Shown here: piece after piece, positions 9,453-17,074 of the stretch
Layout: each line of letters begins with the position of its first letter
Numbering within the stretch: the first letter of the stretch is position 1
Made by a program: the position numbers and the translations under genes
Notes under the pieces: model-generated
What the model was told of the DNA's origin: nothing
The model's database searches: none
What the model saw: only the letters and a program-made list of their open reading frames with translations
Origin: CALBJU01 sp965247125
GTDB lineage: Bacteria; Bacteroidota; Rhodothermia; Rhodothermales; UBA10348
Direction: 5' to 3'
Assembly (NCBI GenBank): GCA_965247125.1
Contig: CBDFGO010000002.1
Location: 1,426,001-1,490,000, forward strand
DNA: 64,000 nucleotides

Positions 9453-9498
9453 ATGACGACTCTTGATATCGGCATAGTGATCATGTCCACGGTGGCCA
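9453..9498 (+). pseudogene. Possible interrupted short reading frame (transporter-like stub)
   Basis: A good ribosome-binding site (GAGAGG) precedes ATG 9453. The frame reads MTTLDIGIVIMSTVA before the IS begins at 9499. Joined across the IS (one target copy removed), it ends after about 20 codons at a TAA near 10909. The short hydrophobic N-terminus resembles the start of sodium/solute symporters, which often accompany sulfatases. The rest of any such gene is missing. It could equally be a leader peptide or chance. Confidence 0.22.
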
Positions 9499-10882
9499 GA
9501 GTTAACCCCGAAAGTTGTGTACGGGTGAAAAAGGTATAGGCGGCGTATCCTGATGATGATTACGTCATTGTCAATCCGAAGATTGGAGGATACACCGCCC
9601 ATGAAGACGAATAACGCACACGAGAACGAGAACTACAATAGCACAGAGGATGTGTTGACAGAAGTATTGCGAACAGGGGCCGCAAAGATGCTGGCCACAG
9701 CCGTTGAGGCCGAGGTTGAAGCTTTCTGCCAGCGCTACCAGTTCCTGCGCGACGAAGAGAATCGCCACCGCATCGTTCGCAATGGATATCTGCCAGAGAG
9801 GAAGATTTTGACTGGTATCGGGGAGGTCGCTGTAAAGATGCCCCGCATACGCGACCGTACGGGTCGGGGTGAGGATAGAATCGGTTTCCGCAGTTCGATA
9901 CTACCAGCCTACCTCCGCAAGAGCCGCTCGCTTGAGGCTCTCATTCCATGGTTGTACCTGAAGGGAGTTTCAACGGGCGGCTTTGAGGCAGCGCTCTCGG
10001 CCCTTGTTGGTCCTGATGCCCCAGGGCTGACCTCCTCGACGATTGCGCGCCTGAAGACGCTTTGGACAAGGGAGCACGAAGACTGGCAAAAGCGGAGCCT
10101 GAAGGAGAAGCACTACGTCTATTTCTGGGCCGACGGTATTCACGTAAACGTACGCATGGATAAACAGAAACTGTGTCTGCTGGTCGTGATCGGCGCTACG
10201 GCCGATGGAAGGAAGGAGCTTATAGCACTCGAGGACGGCTTTCGCGAGAGCAAGCAGTCGTGGCGAGAGTTGCTCCTGGAGCTGAGGCACCGCGGGCTGG
10301 ATCAAGGACCGAAGCTGGCTGTTGCCGATGGAGCCATGGGATTCTGGAGTGCTCTCGCAGAAGTTTATCCCGAGACGCGAGCCGCACGCTGTTGGGTGCA
10401 CAAGACAGCAAATGTGCTCAACCGCCTGCCCAAGTCCGTTCAGAAGAAGGCAAAAGGTCACCTCACGCAGATCTATACAGCAGAAACAAAAAAGCAGGCA
10501 GAGAGCGCCCTTCTGTTTTTCATCAAAGCCTACCAGCAAAAGTATCCGAAAGCAGCAGAGATTCTGGTGAAAGACCGAGAAGAACTGCTCGCTTTTTATG
10601 ACTTTCCGGCAGAACACTGGATCCATCTTCGGAGCACAAATCCGATCGAATCTACGTTCGCGACCGTGCGCCTCAGGACCGCCAAAACGAGGGGATGTCT
10701 GAGCCGAGAAACAGCTCTTGCAATGGCCTTCCGTCTATGTAAAGAGGCTCAGAAGAAGTGGAGGAAACTGAATGCACCGCACCTATTGCAACTTGTAAAA
10801 AAAGGAATCAAATTCACCGACGGAATTACATCAGAACGACACGCTGCCTAAACCTTCCATACACAACTTTTGGGCATAGCTC
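9499..10882 (+). mobile_element. IS256-family insertion sequence, copy 1
   Basis: A 1384-bp element. The imperfect terminal inverted repeats begin GAGTTAACCCCGAAAGTTGT (left) and GAGCTATGCCCAAAAGTTGT (right, read inward). They agree at 21 of the first 26 positions. It is flanked by a perfect 9-bp target duplication, CGGTGGCCA (9490-9498 and 10883-10891), typical for the 8-9 bp duplications of IS256. Intact ends, an intact transposase and the direct repeat indicate a recent simple insertion. The insertion separates the sugar-dehydrogenase block from the third sulfatase. Confidence 0.97.
9601..10851 (+). CDS. IS256-family transposase (mutator type), copy 1
   Basis: 416 residues, Transposase_mut family. 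DDE catalytic residues are visible at FWADGIHVNV (Asp178), LAVADGAMGF (Asp243) and RSTNPIESTFATVR (Glu350). The conserved CWVHKTANVLNRLP helix lies between the second Asp and the Glu. ATG 9601 is chosen because GGAGG stands about 11 bases upstream; an in-frame ATG 48 bases earlier lacks such a site. The protein is identical in all four copies in this window, so all are likely active or only recently silenced. Confidence 0.96.
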   Translation: MKTNNAHENENYNSTEDVLTEVLRTGAAKMLATAVEAEVEAFCQRYQFLRDEENRHRIVRNGYLPERKILTGIGEVAVKMPRIRDRTGRGEDRIGFRSSILPAYLRKSRSLEALIPWLYLKGVSTGGFEAALSALVGPDAPGLTSSTIARLKTLWTREHEDWQKRSLKEKHYVYFWADGIHVNVRMDKQKLCLLVVIGATADGRKELIALEDGFRESKQSWRELLLELRHRGLDQGPKLAVADGAMGFWSALAEVYPETRAARCWVHKTANVLNRLPKSVQKKAKGHLTQIYTAETKKQAESALLFFIKAYQQKYPKAAEILVKDREELLAFYDFPAEHWIHLRSTNPIESTFATVRLRTAKTRGCLSRETALAMAFRLCKEAQKKWRKLNAPHLLQLVKKGIKFTDGITSERHAA

Positions 10883-10936
10883 CGGTGGCCATCATAGCTA
10901 CCCTGTAATTCTGGATGAGCTGAGAGGGCTATTTCC

Positions 10937-12349
10937 GTGAGACCGAATTCGATTCTGTTAATTGCCCTGTTTGTTGTGGGCTGTTCCGCGCAGGAACGGC
11001 AGGCGAGTACCGTAGAACGACCAAATCTGCTGTTTATCATCACTGATGATCAGCGATTCGACATGATGGGCGTCGTAAATCCCATTCTTGAGACCCCAAC
11101 TATGGATCGACTGGCAACGGAGGGTGTCCGGTTCGAAAACGCCTTTGTAACTACCCCGATTTGCGCAGCCAGTCGCGCAAGTCTGCTGACAGGAGTCGTA
11201 GAACGTACCCATCAGTTCACATTTGCCACGCCGCCTCTCGCAGACCGATTTATCGAGCAAAGTTACCCCGTCTTACTGCGAGAGGCTGGTTATCGTACAG
11301 GGCATATCGGAAAATTTGGCGTCAGGACGGAGGCTGGAGCTACGGATGGGATGTTCGATGTGTACGAATCCTTCCGCGCGGCACCCTACCTCAGGGAACA
11401 GGAGGACGGCTCAATCCGCCATGTGACAGACATCACCACCGACAGAGCGATTGATTTTCTGCGATCGACCGATCAAACCAGCCCTTTCGCTCTCACATTG
11501 AGTTTTAACGCTCCTCACGCCGACGATAGTGACGAACGTCAATATATCTGGCCCGAGGCGATGAACGAGATGTATTCGAACACCATCATCCCTGATCCTC
11601 CGCTTTCCGAGCCGGAGTTCTTTGACGCCCTCCCTGAGTTTCTGAAAGAGGCTTCACTGAATAGAGTCCGCTGGTACTGGCGTTTCGATACGCCTGAAAA
11701 GGCGCAGCAAATGACAAAGGGACACCTCCGGATGATCAGCGGGGTCGACGCTGCCATCGGGCGCGTCATGGAAGAGCTTGAATCGCTTGAACTGGCAGAC
11801 AATACGGTCGTCATCTTGATGGGAGACAACGGCTATTTTCTGGGCGAGCGCGGCTACGCGGGGAAATGGCTCCCGTACGAACTTTCCATACGTGTGCCAC
11901 TCGTGGTCTTCGATCCTCGCGTCGGAGTTCAACAACGAGGATCGATCCCGACTCAGACCGCCTTGAATGTCGATATCGCGCCAACACTTCTCGATATGGC
12001 CGGTGTCGATATTCCACCTGCGATGCAGGGAGAAAGCCTGGTGCCCATCCTCGAAGGAGCATCACCCGCCGACTGGAGAACCGATTTTTTTGTCGAGCAC
12101 CTCTTCGATCATGCTGAGATTCCAAAACACGAGGGTGTCAGGGGGGAACGCTACAAATACGCGAGATATTTTGAGCAAACCCCGGTGTACGAGGAGCTCT
12201 ACGACCTCCTCGAAGACCCAATGGAAACAGTGAATCTGGTGGAGGATGCCGATTTCAACGAGATTCTAGTTCAGTTAAGGGCCCGAACAGATGAACTCCA
12301 GACTGAATACGGCGGCCCCCACGTGCCTGTCACACAGGAGCAGCCCTAA
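10937..12349 (+). CDS. Sulfatase, lipoprotein (C-x-A-x-R type)
   Basis: 470 residues from GTG 10937. The signal peptide ends in a lipobox (LFVVGC, Cys16). The metal block is LLFIITDDQRFDMMG. The activation motif is CAASR (Cys76), with alanine in place of the usual proline, which fits the permitted C-x-(P/A)-x-R consensus. VILMGDNGYFLGERG and the C-terminal EGVRGERYKYARYF complete the fold. The TDDQRFD and GDNGYFLGE-type motifs are those of the sulfatase subgroup that includes heparan and choline sulfatase-like enzymes. The actual substrate is unknown. It begins 54 bases after the right end of IS copy 1. Any promoter reading from the upstream cassette is now interrupted. Confidence 0.93.
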   Translation: MRPNSILLIALFVVGCSAQERQASTVERPNLLFIITDDQRFDMMGVVNPILETPTMDRLATEGVRFENAFVTTPICAASRASLLTGVVERTHQFTFATPPLADRFIEQSYPVLLREAGYRTGHIGKFGVRTEAGATDGMFDVYESFRAAPYLREQEDGSIRHVTDITTDRAIDFLRSTDQTSPFALTLSFNAPHADDSDERQYIWPEAMNEMYSNTIIPDPPLSEPEFFDALPEFLKEASLNRVRWYWRFDTPEKAQQMTKGHLRMISGVDAAIGRVMEELESLELADNTVVILMGDNGYFLGERGYAGKWLPYELSIRVPLVVFDPRVGVQQRGSIPTQTALNVDIAPTLLDMAGVDIPPAMQGESLVPILEGASPADWRTDFFVEHLFDHAEIPKHEGVRGERYKYARYFEQTPVYEELYDLLEDPMETVNLVEDADFNEILVQLRARTDELQTEYGGPHVPVTQEQP

Positions 12350-12374
12350 GCTCATATCGATCACCGCCCGATCA

Positions 12375-13508
12375 TCACTGATTTCGCGAAGGTCGGCTGA
12401 TGTGTATTCCATTCAGACCGTCGGAATTCGCGACACCGATGTCTGGAAAGCCATCCCCATTTACATCACCCACCCCCACTCCGTAGGTGATATCCTCTGG
12501 CGATCCGAATCGTACTTCCTCGAAGTTTGTACCCGTTCCATCATTGAAGAAGGCAACATTTTGTGAACGCACGTTGCCAATAACAATGTCCAGGTCTCCA
12601 TCGTTATCGAGGTCCACGACTTCAAGGTCGTAGGAAAGTCCGTCATCGGCGCCGAATGCCACACCTGGGTCGAAACTACCCGTCCCATCTCCAAAATATA
12701 TCCCATTGGCCTCCCCGATATTGGCTGTAACCAGGTCCAGATGGCCATCTGAGTTCATATCGGCTGCTGCGACGGCACGCGTCTCATCGCTTCCGGTTCC
12801 ATACGGAAGAGCGGTGTCAAAACTGAGGGTGTCGTCATTCAGATAGACGAAATTTGCCTGTCCGTCTCGATTCGCAAGCACAAGATCAGGTAGTCCATCT
12901 TGATTGATGTCAGCCACGGCGAGAGAAATGGTTGAGTCATCGCTGGTTCCAAATGAGCGTTTTGGACCAAAAGTCCCGTCGCCTTCATTCAAATAAATTC
13001 CGTTTTCCATTCCCCGATTCGTCACGATGGCATCTATGTCTCCATCGCCATCCAGATCGGCCAGCGTGACACTGCGAGTGGACTCAACCTCCGGGCCCAG
13101 TGTGCCTGACACGGAAAATCGCCCGTAACCATCATTCTCGTAAATGATGTTGTGGGTCAGATCGTTGGCGACAATGACATCGAGATCACCATCGCCATCG
13201 AGGTCGGCCGTCGGAATAGAATAGCTGGTGCGAGAATCCGACCCAAGTGGATATCGCATCATGAACCTGCCTGAGCCGTTATTAATGAACACCTCGTTTT
13301 GCTGCGGCCAATGACGACCACTCGCGACCAGGGCATCCAAATCGTCATCCCCGTCGATATCGACCAACGCAATAAAGGGAGACCGGTCAGTGCGCAAGCC
13401 CAACAGTACTTGAGGGCGTTCAGTGAATGTTCTCACCTGGCTCATAGCCAAATCGACCCAAAACAACATGAGCAGGACCACGAAAGACGACTTGAAAGAA
13501 GGGGTCAT
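12375..13508 (-). CDS. Secreted FG-GAP/VCBS repeat protein
   Basis: 377 residues with a signal peptide (FVVLLMLFWVDLAMS). The mature part is a run of FG-GAP/VCBS blades, each carrying a calcium-binding D-x-D-x-D-G core such as DIDGDDDLDALVASG, DLDGDGDLDVIVAND, DLDGDGDIDAIVTNR, DINQDGLPDLVLANR, DMNSDGHLDLVTANI and DLDNDGDLDIVIGNV. Seven such blades suit an integrin-like beta-propeller. No catalytic domain or sorting domain is seen. Probable role is extracellular calcium-dependent binding or adhesion. It converges with the sulfatase (25 bases between stops). Confidence 0.9.
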   Translation of the reverse strand: MTPSFKSSFVVLLMLFWVDLAMSQVRTFTERPQVLLGLRTDRSPFIALVDIDGDDDLDALVASGRHWPQQNEVFINNGSGRFMMRYPLGSDSRTSYSIPTADLDGDGDLDVIVANDLTHNIIYENDGYGRFSVSGTLGPEVESTRSVTLADLDGDGDIDAIVTNRGMENGIYLNEGDGTFGPKRSFGTSDDSTISLAVADINQDGLPDLVLANRDGQANFVYLNDDTLSFDTALPYGTGSDETRAVAAADMNSDGHLDLVTANIGEANGIYFGDGTGSFDPGVAFGADDGLSYDLEVVDLDNDGDLDIVIGNVRSQNVAFFNDGTGTNFEEVRFGSPEDITYGVGVGDVNGDGFPDIGVANSDGLNGIHISRPSRNQ

Positions 13509-13687
13509 AAGCAGGATGAATTACAATTTTTAAGTGGTCGTATCGATGGCTGGCGGATTTATGCGTCTGAGATCGTCGACCGAAGACACCATGGCGAAAT
13601 GAATGGTTCCTGCATTCACATCCGCTGCCGACGCCAGCCAGCCTCCAAGCGCTATATCTGATTTCAGCAATAGTCCAGGACTCACCG

Positions 13688-14614
13688 TCAGTATGCTACT
13701 CGGATACTGGCAACGAAGACGAAATCATTTTCCAGCGCCGCTCCGTTTAATTTCTGTACAACGGGAATCTGTATAGCGGTCTCGATCACCATCCGGCGTG
13801 ATACAAATTGAATTCCCGGATCCAGGTACCATACAGCACCTCCCGAATTGTCGTCTTCGACACTGCCATTTTCGTTTCTCCCTCGCCAGATGACGTTCGA
13901 TTCGAAATTTGCATACAGGAAACTGGGGATCCCGTCTCCCAGATCTCGAGGAAGCAGGCGTATTTTCGAAGCAATATCAAGACGTGTTTCATTGCCAAAG
14001 CGGAATCCGGCACTCGCTCTGTTATTCTGATAGGTTACGGATGCATCAAATTGCCAGACAAAAGTTTGGCGTGTCAACACAGCACCAACAAACGGACTCC
14101 AGGATCCAGAACCTAGTTGAAGCGAGCGCGGAATCAGTCCCATATCATCGGAGGCATTTTTCGATCCCGTCGGTATCTGGGTACCAGCAAACGGGGCGAT
14201 CCTGAACGTGGCGCCGCGATCATCCCGCTGAAAAATAGTATATCGGAAAAAGATCCGGCTGTCTCCCAATCCTGATACTCGTCTCTCTCTTCGGCCACCC
14301 TCGCCCGTAAAATCCAACCGTTTATCAAGAATCGAGGTAACACCGAACGCCGCCAATTTTGAGGTTACGCCGTAAAGAAGTACGATCGGGACCGCCAGAA
14401 CCGTCAATTCACGGTTTGCTCCCGTTGAATCACCGCTCGATCGTAACAGTTTTGTCTGGAGTCGAAAAATGCCGCCACCTACGGAGACCGGGAGAACCGT
14501 ATTTGTCGTAATCTGTGCCTCGGCCTCCACCGCAGAGAATAAAAGTGCGGAAACAATCAAAAAGAGCATCAATAATCGCCGAACTGGCGTATGTCTCTCC
14601 ACGTGCAATCTCAT
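13688..14614 (-). CDS. Outer-membrane beta-barrel protein of the mer left arm (MetA-pathway porin-like)
   Basis: 308 residues with a signal peptide (LLMLFLIVSALLFSAVEAEA). The rest alternates short polar and aromatic strands (FRYTIFQR, FRIAPFAGTQIPTG, WQFDASVTYQ, FLYANFESNVIWRG) and ends in VFVASIRVAY, as in 'phenol MetA-pathway' transporter-like barrels. These proteins often accompany metal or aromatic-compound genes as outer-membrane channels, but few are characterised. The ATG overlaps the stop of the HMA gene by 4 bases (ATGA). This makes translational coupling likely and places it in the divergent mercury-associated operon. Confidence 0.75.
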   Translation of the reverse strand: MRLHVERHTPVRRLLMLFLIVSALLFSAVEAEAQITTNTVLPVSVGGGIFRLQTKLLRSSGDSTGANRELTVLAVPIVLLYGVTSKLAAFGVTSILDKRLDFTGEGGRRERRVSGLGDSRIFFRYTIFQRDDRGATFRIAPFAGTQIPTGSKNASDDMGLIPRSLQLGSGSWSPFVGAVLTRQTFVWQFDASVTYQNNRASAGFRFGNETRLDIASKIRLLPRDLGDGIPSFLYANFESNVIWRGRNENGSVEDDNSGGAVWYLDPGIQFVSRRMVIETAIQIPVVQKLNGAALENDFVFVASIRVAY

Positions 14615-14961
14615 CGACGTCTCCTGCTCGATTTGGCATCTCCCTCACGATAGGTGATCCCGGTCAGTGTGAAACCTGCGTCCAGGACGGCTTTCCGAAT
14701 CTGGTCCTCCGTAATTGGTGTGCCTTCTTTGAGCTTTATGCGCACTTCCCCTGTCTTGATGTGAACGGAAATCGCTTCGATAGAGTCGATCTTCTTCAGC
14801 CTTTTCTCAAGCCCGTAAGCGCAAAGAGGGCAGGCGAGACCTTCGACCTGTATGGTGACGTCTGGGCTCTCGACAGTATCCTGCGCGTTGACCGGCCGGG
14901 TCAACATTATCATTGATAACAGGACTAGGAAGACGAACGCTTTTTGCGGTACAGATTTCAC
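14611..14961 (-). CDS. MerP-like periplasmic heavy-metal-associated (HMA) protein
   Basis: About 116 residues from GTG 14961. It has a signal peptide (AFVFLVLLSMIMLTRPVNA) followed by one HMA domain with the metal motif in VEGLACPLCAYGLEKRLKKI, a C-x-x-C thiolate pair like MerP. The pattern IEAISVHIKTGEVRIKL then completes the beta-alpha-beta core. A role in binding Hg(II) or another soft metal in the periplasm follows from family and context. The start is uncertain. A longer frame exists upstream but overlaps the MerT-like gene and would bury the signal peptide. It overlaps the barrel-protein gene by 4 bases and lies 31 bases after the MerT-like gene. Confidence 0.85.
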   Translation of the reverse strand: MKSVPQKAFVFLVLLSMIMLTRPVNAQDTVESPDVTIQVEGLACPLCAYGLEKRLKKIDSIEAISVHIKTGEVRIKLKEGTPITEDQIRKAVLDAGFTLTGITYREGDAKSSRRRR

Positions 14962-14992
14962 TTTTTCAACTCGTTGTATTTGGCTGACGATG

Positions 14993-15424
14993 CTACAAAT
15001 TGTCGATGATGCGGAGAATGGGAACGAGAGCATACGCGAATAGAACACCGACCAAGTAAATGACGACCGATATCCCAAGCATCCTCCTGGTGAAACGTCC
15101 GGCATTCTCGCAACCCTGTCCTCCCGTTATACTGCATGCGATGCTTCCCTTCGGGCGAATGACGAGACTTGCGCTGAAGAAAATCATGAGACCGGAGCCC
15201 ATGAAAATCCACCCCTTGTTGGCGGAAAGTGGAATCAGCCAAGGAAACGTCGATACCAATGAAGTAACGGCAGCTCCGCCTGCAAGAGCCGCAATGGAAG
15301 CGGGAAGTGCGCAACAAAGCAGCGTCCCGGTAGACGTAAACAGCGCCAGAAAACTGGCCAGGCTCTGTTTCGTAGTCCTGCTCACTGGTGATATGTGGTT
15401 ACCGGAATGTGCCACCGTCGTCAA
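14993..15424 (-). CDS. MerT/MerC-like small membrane protein
   Basis: 143 residues from TTG 15424, supported by AGGA six bases upstream. It has about four membrane segments. The first holds a vicinal cysteine pair in TLLCCALPASIAALAGGA (Cys37-Cys38), as in MerT and MerC, which pass Hg(II) from the periplasm inward. Two more cysteines (Cys97, Cys105) lie in the loop SIACSITGGQGCENAG, like the second pair of MerT/MerC. It is not closely similar to the MerT half of the MerTP fusion across the divide. The cluster therefore encodes two distinct CC-type importers. The specific metal is inferred from context. Confidence 0.8.
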   Translation of the reverse strand: MTTVAHSGNHISPVSRTTKQSLASFLALFTSTGTLLCCALPASIAALAGGAAVTSLVSTFPWLIPLSANKGWIFMGSGLMIFFSASLVIRPKGSIACSITGGQGCENAGRFTRRMLGISVVIYLVGVLFAYALVPILRIIDNL

Positions 15425-15461
15425 GCTACATCCTGTCTACCATTGATCGGTTGTTGGGAAG

Positions 15462-15737
15462 TTACAAAGGAGTTCCAACCCCGGCTAAACGTAGCGTATC
15501 CCTCGAAATACCGCCCCGCGTGCAACAGGCCGCCAGCTGTTCATCGATCACAACGGCGGGAATAGACCTGATTAAAAGCGAAGCAGCACGCGCGGTTACC
15601 GCGGGATCGTGCATATCCAGAATCTCGATCTCACAGGATGAACATGTTAATTCGTTCACGGTTTGGATAGCCTCATCACAAATCGGGCATCCGGCCGAAA
15701 AGATTTTTATATGTCTTTTTGCTGTCATCATCGTCAC
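15462..15737 (-). CDS. Cysteine-rich thioredoxin/glutaredoxin-like protein
   Basis: 91 residues with a thioredoxin-fold outline: IKIFSAGCPICDEAI (Cys17-x-x-Cys20 at the active-site position) and SIPAVVID with the cis-proline. It has two further pairs, CSSC (Cys32, Cys35) and a vicinal CC (Cys71-Cys72), so six cysteines in 91 residues. This suggests thiol-based metal binding or exchange rather than simple redox work. First gene of the left arm, divergent from the ArsR-type regulator, 37 bases before the MerT-like gene. Start GTG 15737; ATGs at 15731 and 15728 are alternatives. Confidence 0.75.
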   Translation of the reverse strand: MTMMTAKRHIKIFSAGCPICDEAIQTVNELTCSSCEIEILDMHDPAVTARAASLLIRSIPAVVIDEQLAACCTRGGISRDTLRLAGVGTPL

Positions 15738-15852
15738 TCAAGTCATGGAGTTATTCAATCGCCAGGTGGTACGCCCTGTAGCATCCTACAGGAACTTAGT
15801 AACAATCCTGTTATATAACCACATGATTTATTAACCAAATTGCTATATATAA
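15738..15852. promoter_or_regulatory. Divergent control region of the mer cluster
   Basis: The 115 bases between the two arms contain a perfect inverted repeat, CCTGTAG-CATC-CTACAGG (15775-15792), and a second perfect palindrome, GTTATATAAC (15810-15819). AT-rich sequence with TATATATAAG lies at 15845-15853. ArsR/SmtB repressors bind AT-rich imperfect dyads overlapping promoters, so one or both are candidate operators controlling both arms. TATATAT lies only a few bases from GTG 15853, so either that transcript is nearly leaderless or the promoter lies further upstream. Functional assignment is inference. Confidence 0.5.
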
Positions 15853-16281
15853 GTGCGCAAGCTAACGGACAGCACATGCATCAGAGTTGATGTCGATGTC
15901 AAACAGTTACAGACCTTACGCGACGATGCTTTCTCCAACGATCACATCGTCGCTCTTTCCGCCTTCATGAATACGGTCGGAAATGAAACGAGACTCCGCA
16001 TTCTATACGTGCTCTGGAAGGCTGAGGAGCTCTGCGTGTGTGATTTGTCTGATATATGCGGAATATCTCAGCCGGCCGTATCACGACATCTTAAAAAATT
16101 ACGGGAAAAGGCGCTCGTAGAAGCCCGGCGAGAGGCACAAACACTTTATTACAGTGTGTATTCAGAGAATCCATTCTCCAGAATGCTTCTCAATCTGTTT
16201 GAAGAGCAAGCCCTTTCAGGTATCTCTTTGTCTTTCAACGCCGTTTCGTCACCAGTAAACACATTTCAGGATCATGAGTGA
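15853..16281 (+). CDS. ArsR/SmtB-family metalloregulator of the mer cluster
   Basis: 142 residues. It has a winged helix with GNETRLRILYVLWKAEELCV, the metal-site motif ELCVCDL at the start of alpha3 (C-x-C, the ArsR/CadC-type thiolate site), the recognition helix ISQPAVSRHLKKLREKAL and a wing (REAQTLYYSVY). ArsR-type proteins are repressors that leave DNA when metal binds. Use of this family instead of MerR is known in some actinobacterial and archaeal mer operons. The start at GTG 15853 is uncertain; the next in-frame ATG (15967) still precedes the helix-turn-helix. The stop overlaps merTP by 8 bases, so it heads the operon. Confidence 0.88.
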   Translation: MRKLTDSTCIRVDVDVKQLQTLRDDAFSNDHIVALSAFMNTVGNETRLRILYVLWKAEELCVCDLSDICGISQPAVSRHLKKLREKALVEARREAQTLYYSVYSENPFSRMLLNLFEEQALSGISLSFNAVSSPVNTFQDHE

Positions 16282-16885
16282 AGTAAATAAGAAGGATTGG
16301 GCCATGTTTGGTGCTGTTGGGGCCGGAGTTGCAGCCTCAGCGTGTTGCACCGTTCCCCTGGCCCTGGTAAGCGCAGGAATTGGAGGCTCACTGATCAGCA
16401 CGTTTACCGCTATGGAGCCCTATCGACCGTACTTCATCGCGATTGCGGTAATTGCTCTCAGTATGGCAGCAATTCGCGAATTTCAACGGTCGAGGCAGAC
16501 TGACTGTGAATGCGAAGAAGGCGAAAAGAGGCTCGGTGATAACACAAGACGTTCCGTCCTGGGCGTCGGATTTCTTGTTACGATTGCCTTGATCGCTTCC
16601 CCCTGGATTGTTCGGAGCAACCTGGACGTGGAAACTGCAACCGCGCCTGACTTCTCGGGAATGAAGCAAGTGGTACTTACAGTTGAAGGCATGACGTGTC
16701 AACTCTGCGATGTTACCGTTTCGAAAGCTTTGACGAATCTGGACGGAGTAGAGGAAGCCATCGTTAGGTTCGAGCCCCCGGAAGCTATCGTCAGATTCGA
16801 TCCCAAACGTGCGTCCATTAAGGACATGGAGGTCGCAACGGCGGCGGTGGGCTATCCGGCTAAACTGAAAACCGAAACGCTGTAA
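16274..16885 (+). CDS. merT: Mercuric transporter MerT-MerP fusion
   Basis: 203 residues. The N-terminal MerT part has three membrane segments: ASACCTVPLALVSAGIGGS (Cys24-Cys25), then PYFIAIAVIALSMAA, then SVLGVGFLVTIALIASPWIV. A cytoplasmic-type Cys78-x-Cys80 lies in the loop between the second and third. The C-terminal MerP-like HMA domain (from about residue 131) carries TVEGMTCQLCDVTV with Cys142-x-x-Cys145. Fused MerTP proteins carry Hg(II) into the cell and hand it to MerA. The gene overlaps the regulator by 8 bases. merA begins 189 bases downstream with nothing else recognisable between. Confidence 0.92.
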   Translation: MSEVNKKDWAMFGAVGAGVAASACCTVPLALVSAGIGGSLISTFTAMEPYRPYFIAIAVIALSMAAIREFQRSRQTDCECEEGEKRLGDNTRRSVLGVGFLVTIALIASPWIVRSNLDVETATAPDFSGMKQVVLTVEGMTCQLCDVTVSKALTNLDGVEEAIVRFEPPEAIVRFDPKRASIKDMEVATAAVGYPAKLKTETL

Positions 16886-17074
16886 CGAACCTTTCCCCCC
16901 TATCGGTCCCTCTCCCTGTCTCAGATTGGTGAAGCCCGGGCGCGTCTTCGATTGACGTTTATCTGGAATAGGATCGCCTTAGTGACATCATTGATAACCA
17001 TGCTCAGAATGCACCTGATCATAGAAAACGGATGGCGAACGGGATAGCAAGTACAGTCCATCTCCTTGCGGTAA

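Noticed and set aside
9970..10626. A 218-residue open frame antisense to the transposase, present in all four IS copies
   Set aside because: It repeats only because the IS repeats. Composition is that of a reverse-strand shadow (Cys/Leu-rich, no domain), and there is no ribosome-binding site of note.
10937..12349. CAASR instead of C-x-P-x-R as evidence for an inactive sulfatase
   Set aside because: Alanine is an accepted residue at that position in the C-x-(P/A)-x-R formylglycine motif, and the other active-site blocks are intact.
12461..13508. Regular aspartate-rich repeats as a possible CRISPR or minisatellite
   Set aside because: The periodicity is protein-level (FG-GAP calcium-binding blades) with diverged nucleotides; no identical repeat units or spacers. 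No CRISPR array was seen anywhere in the window.
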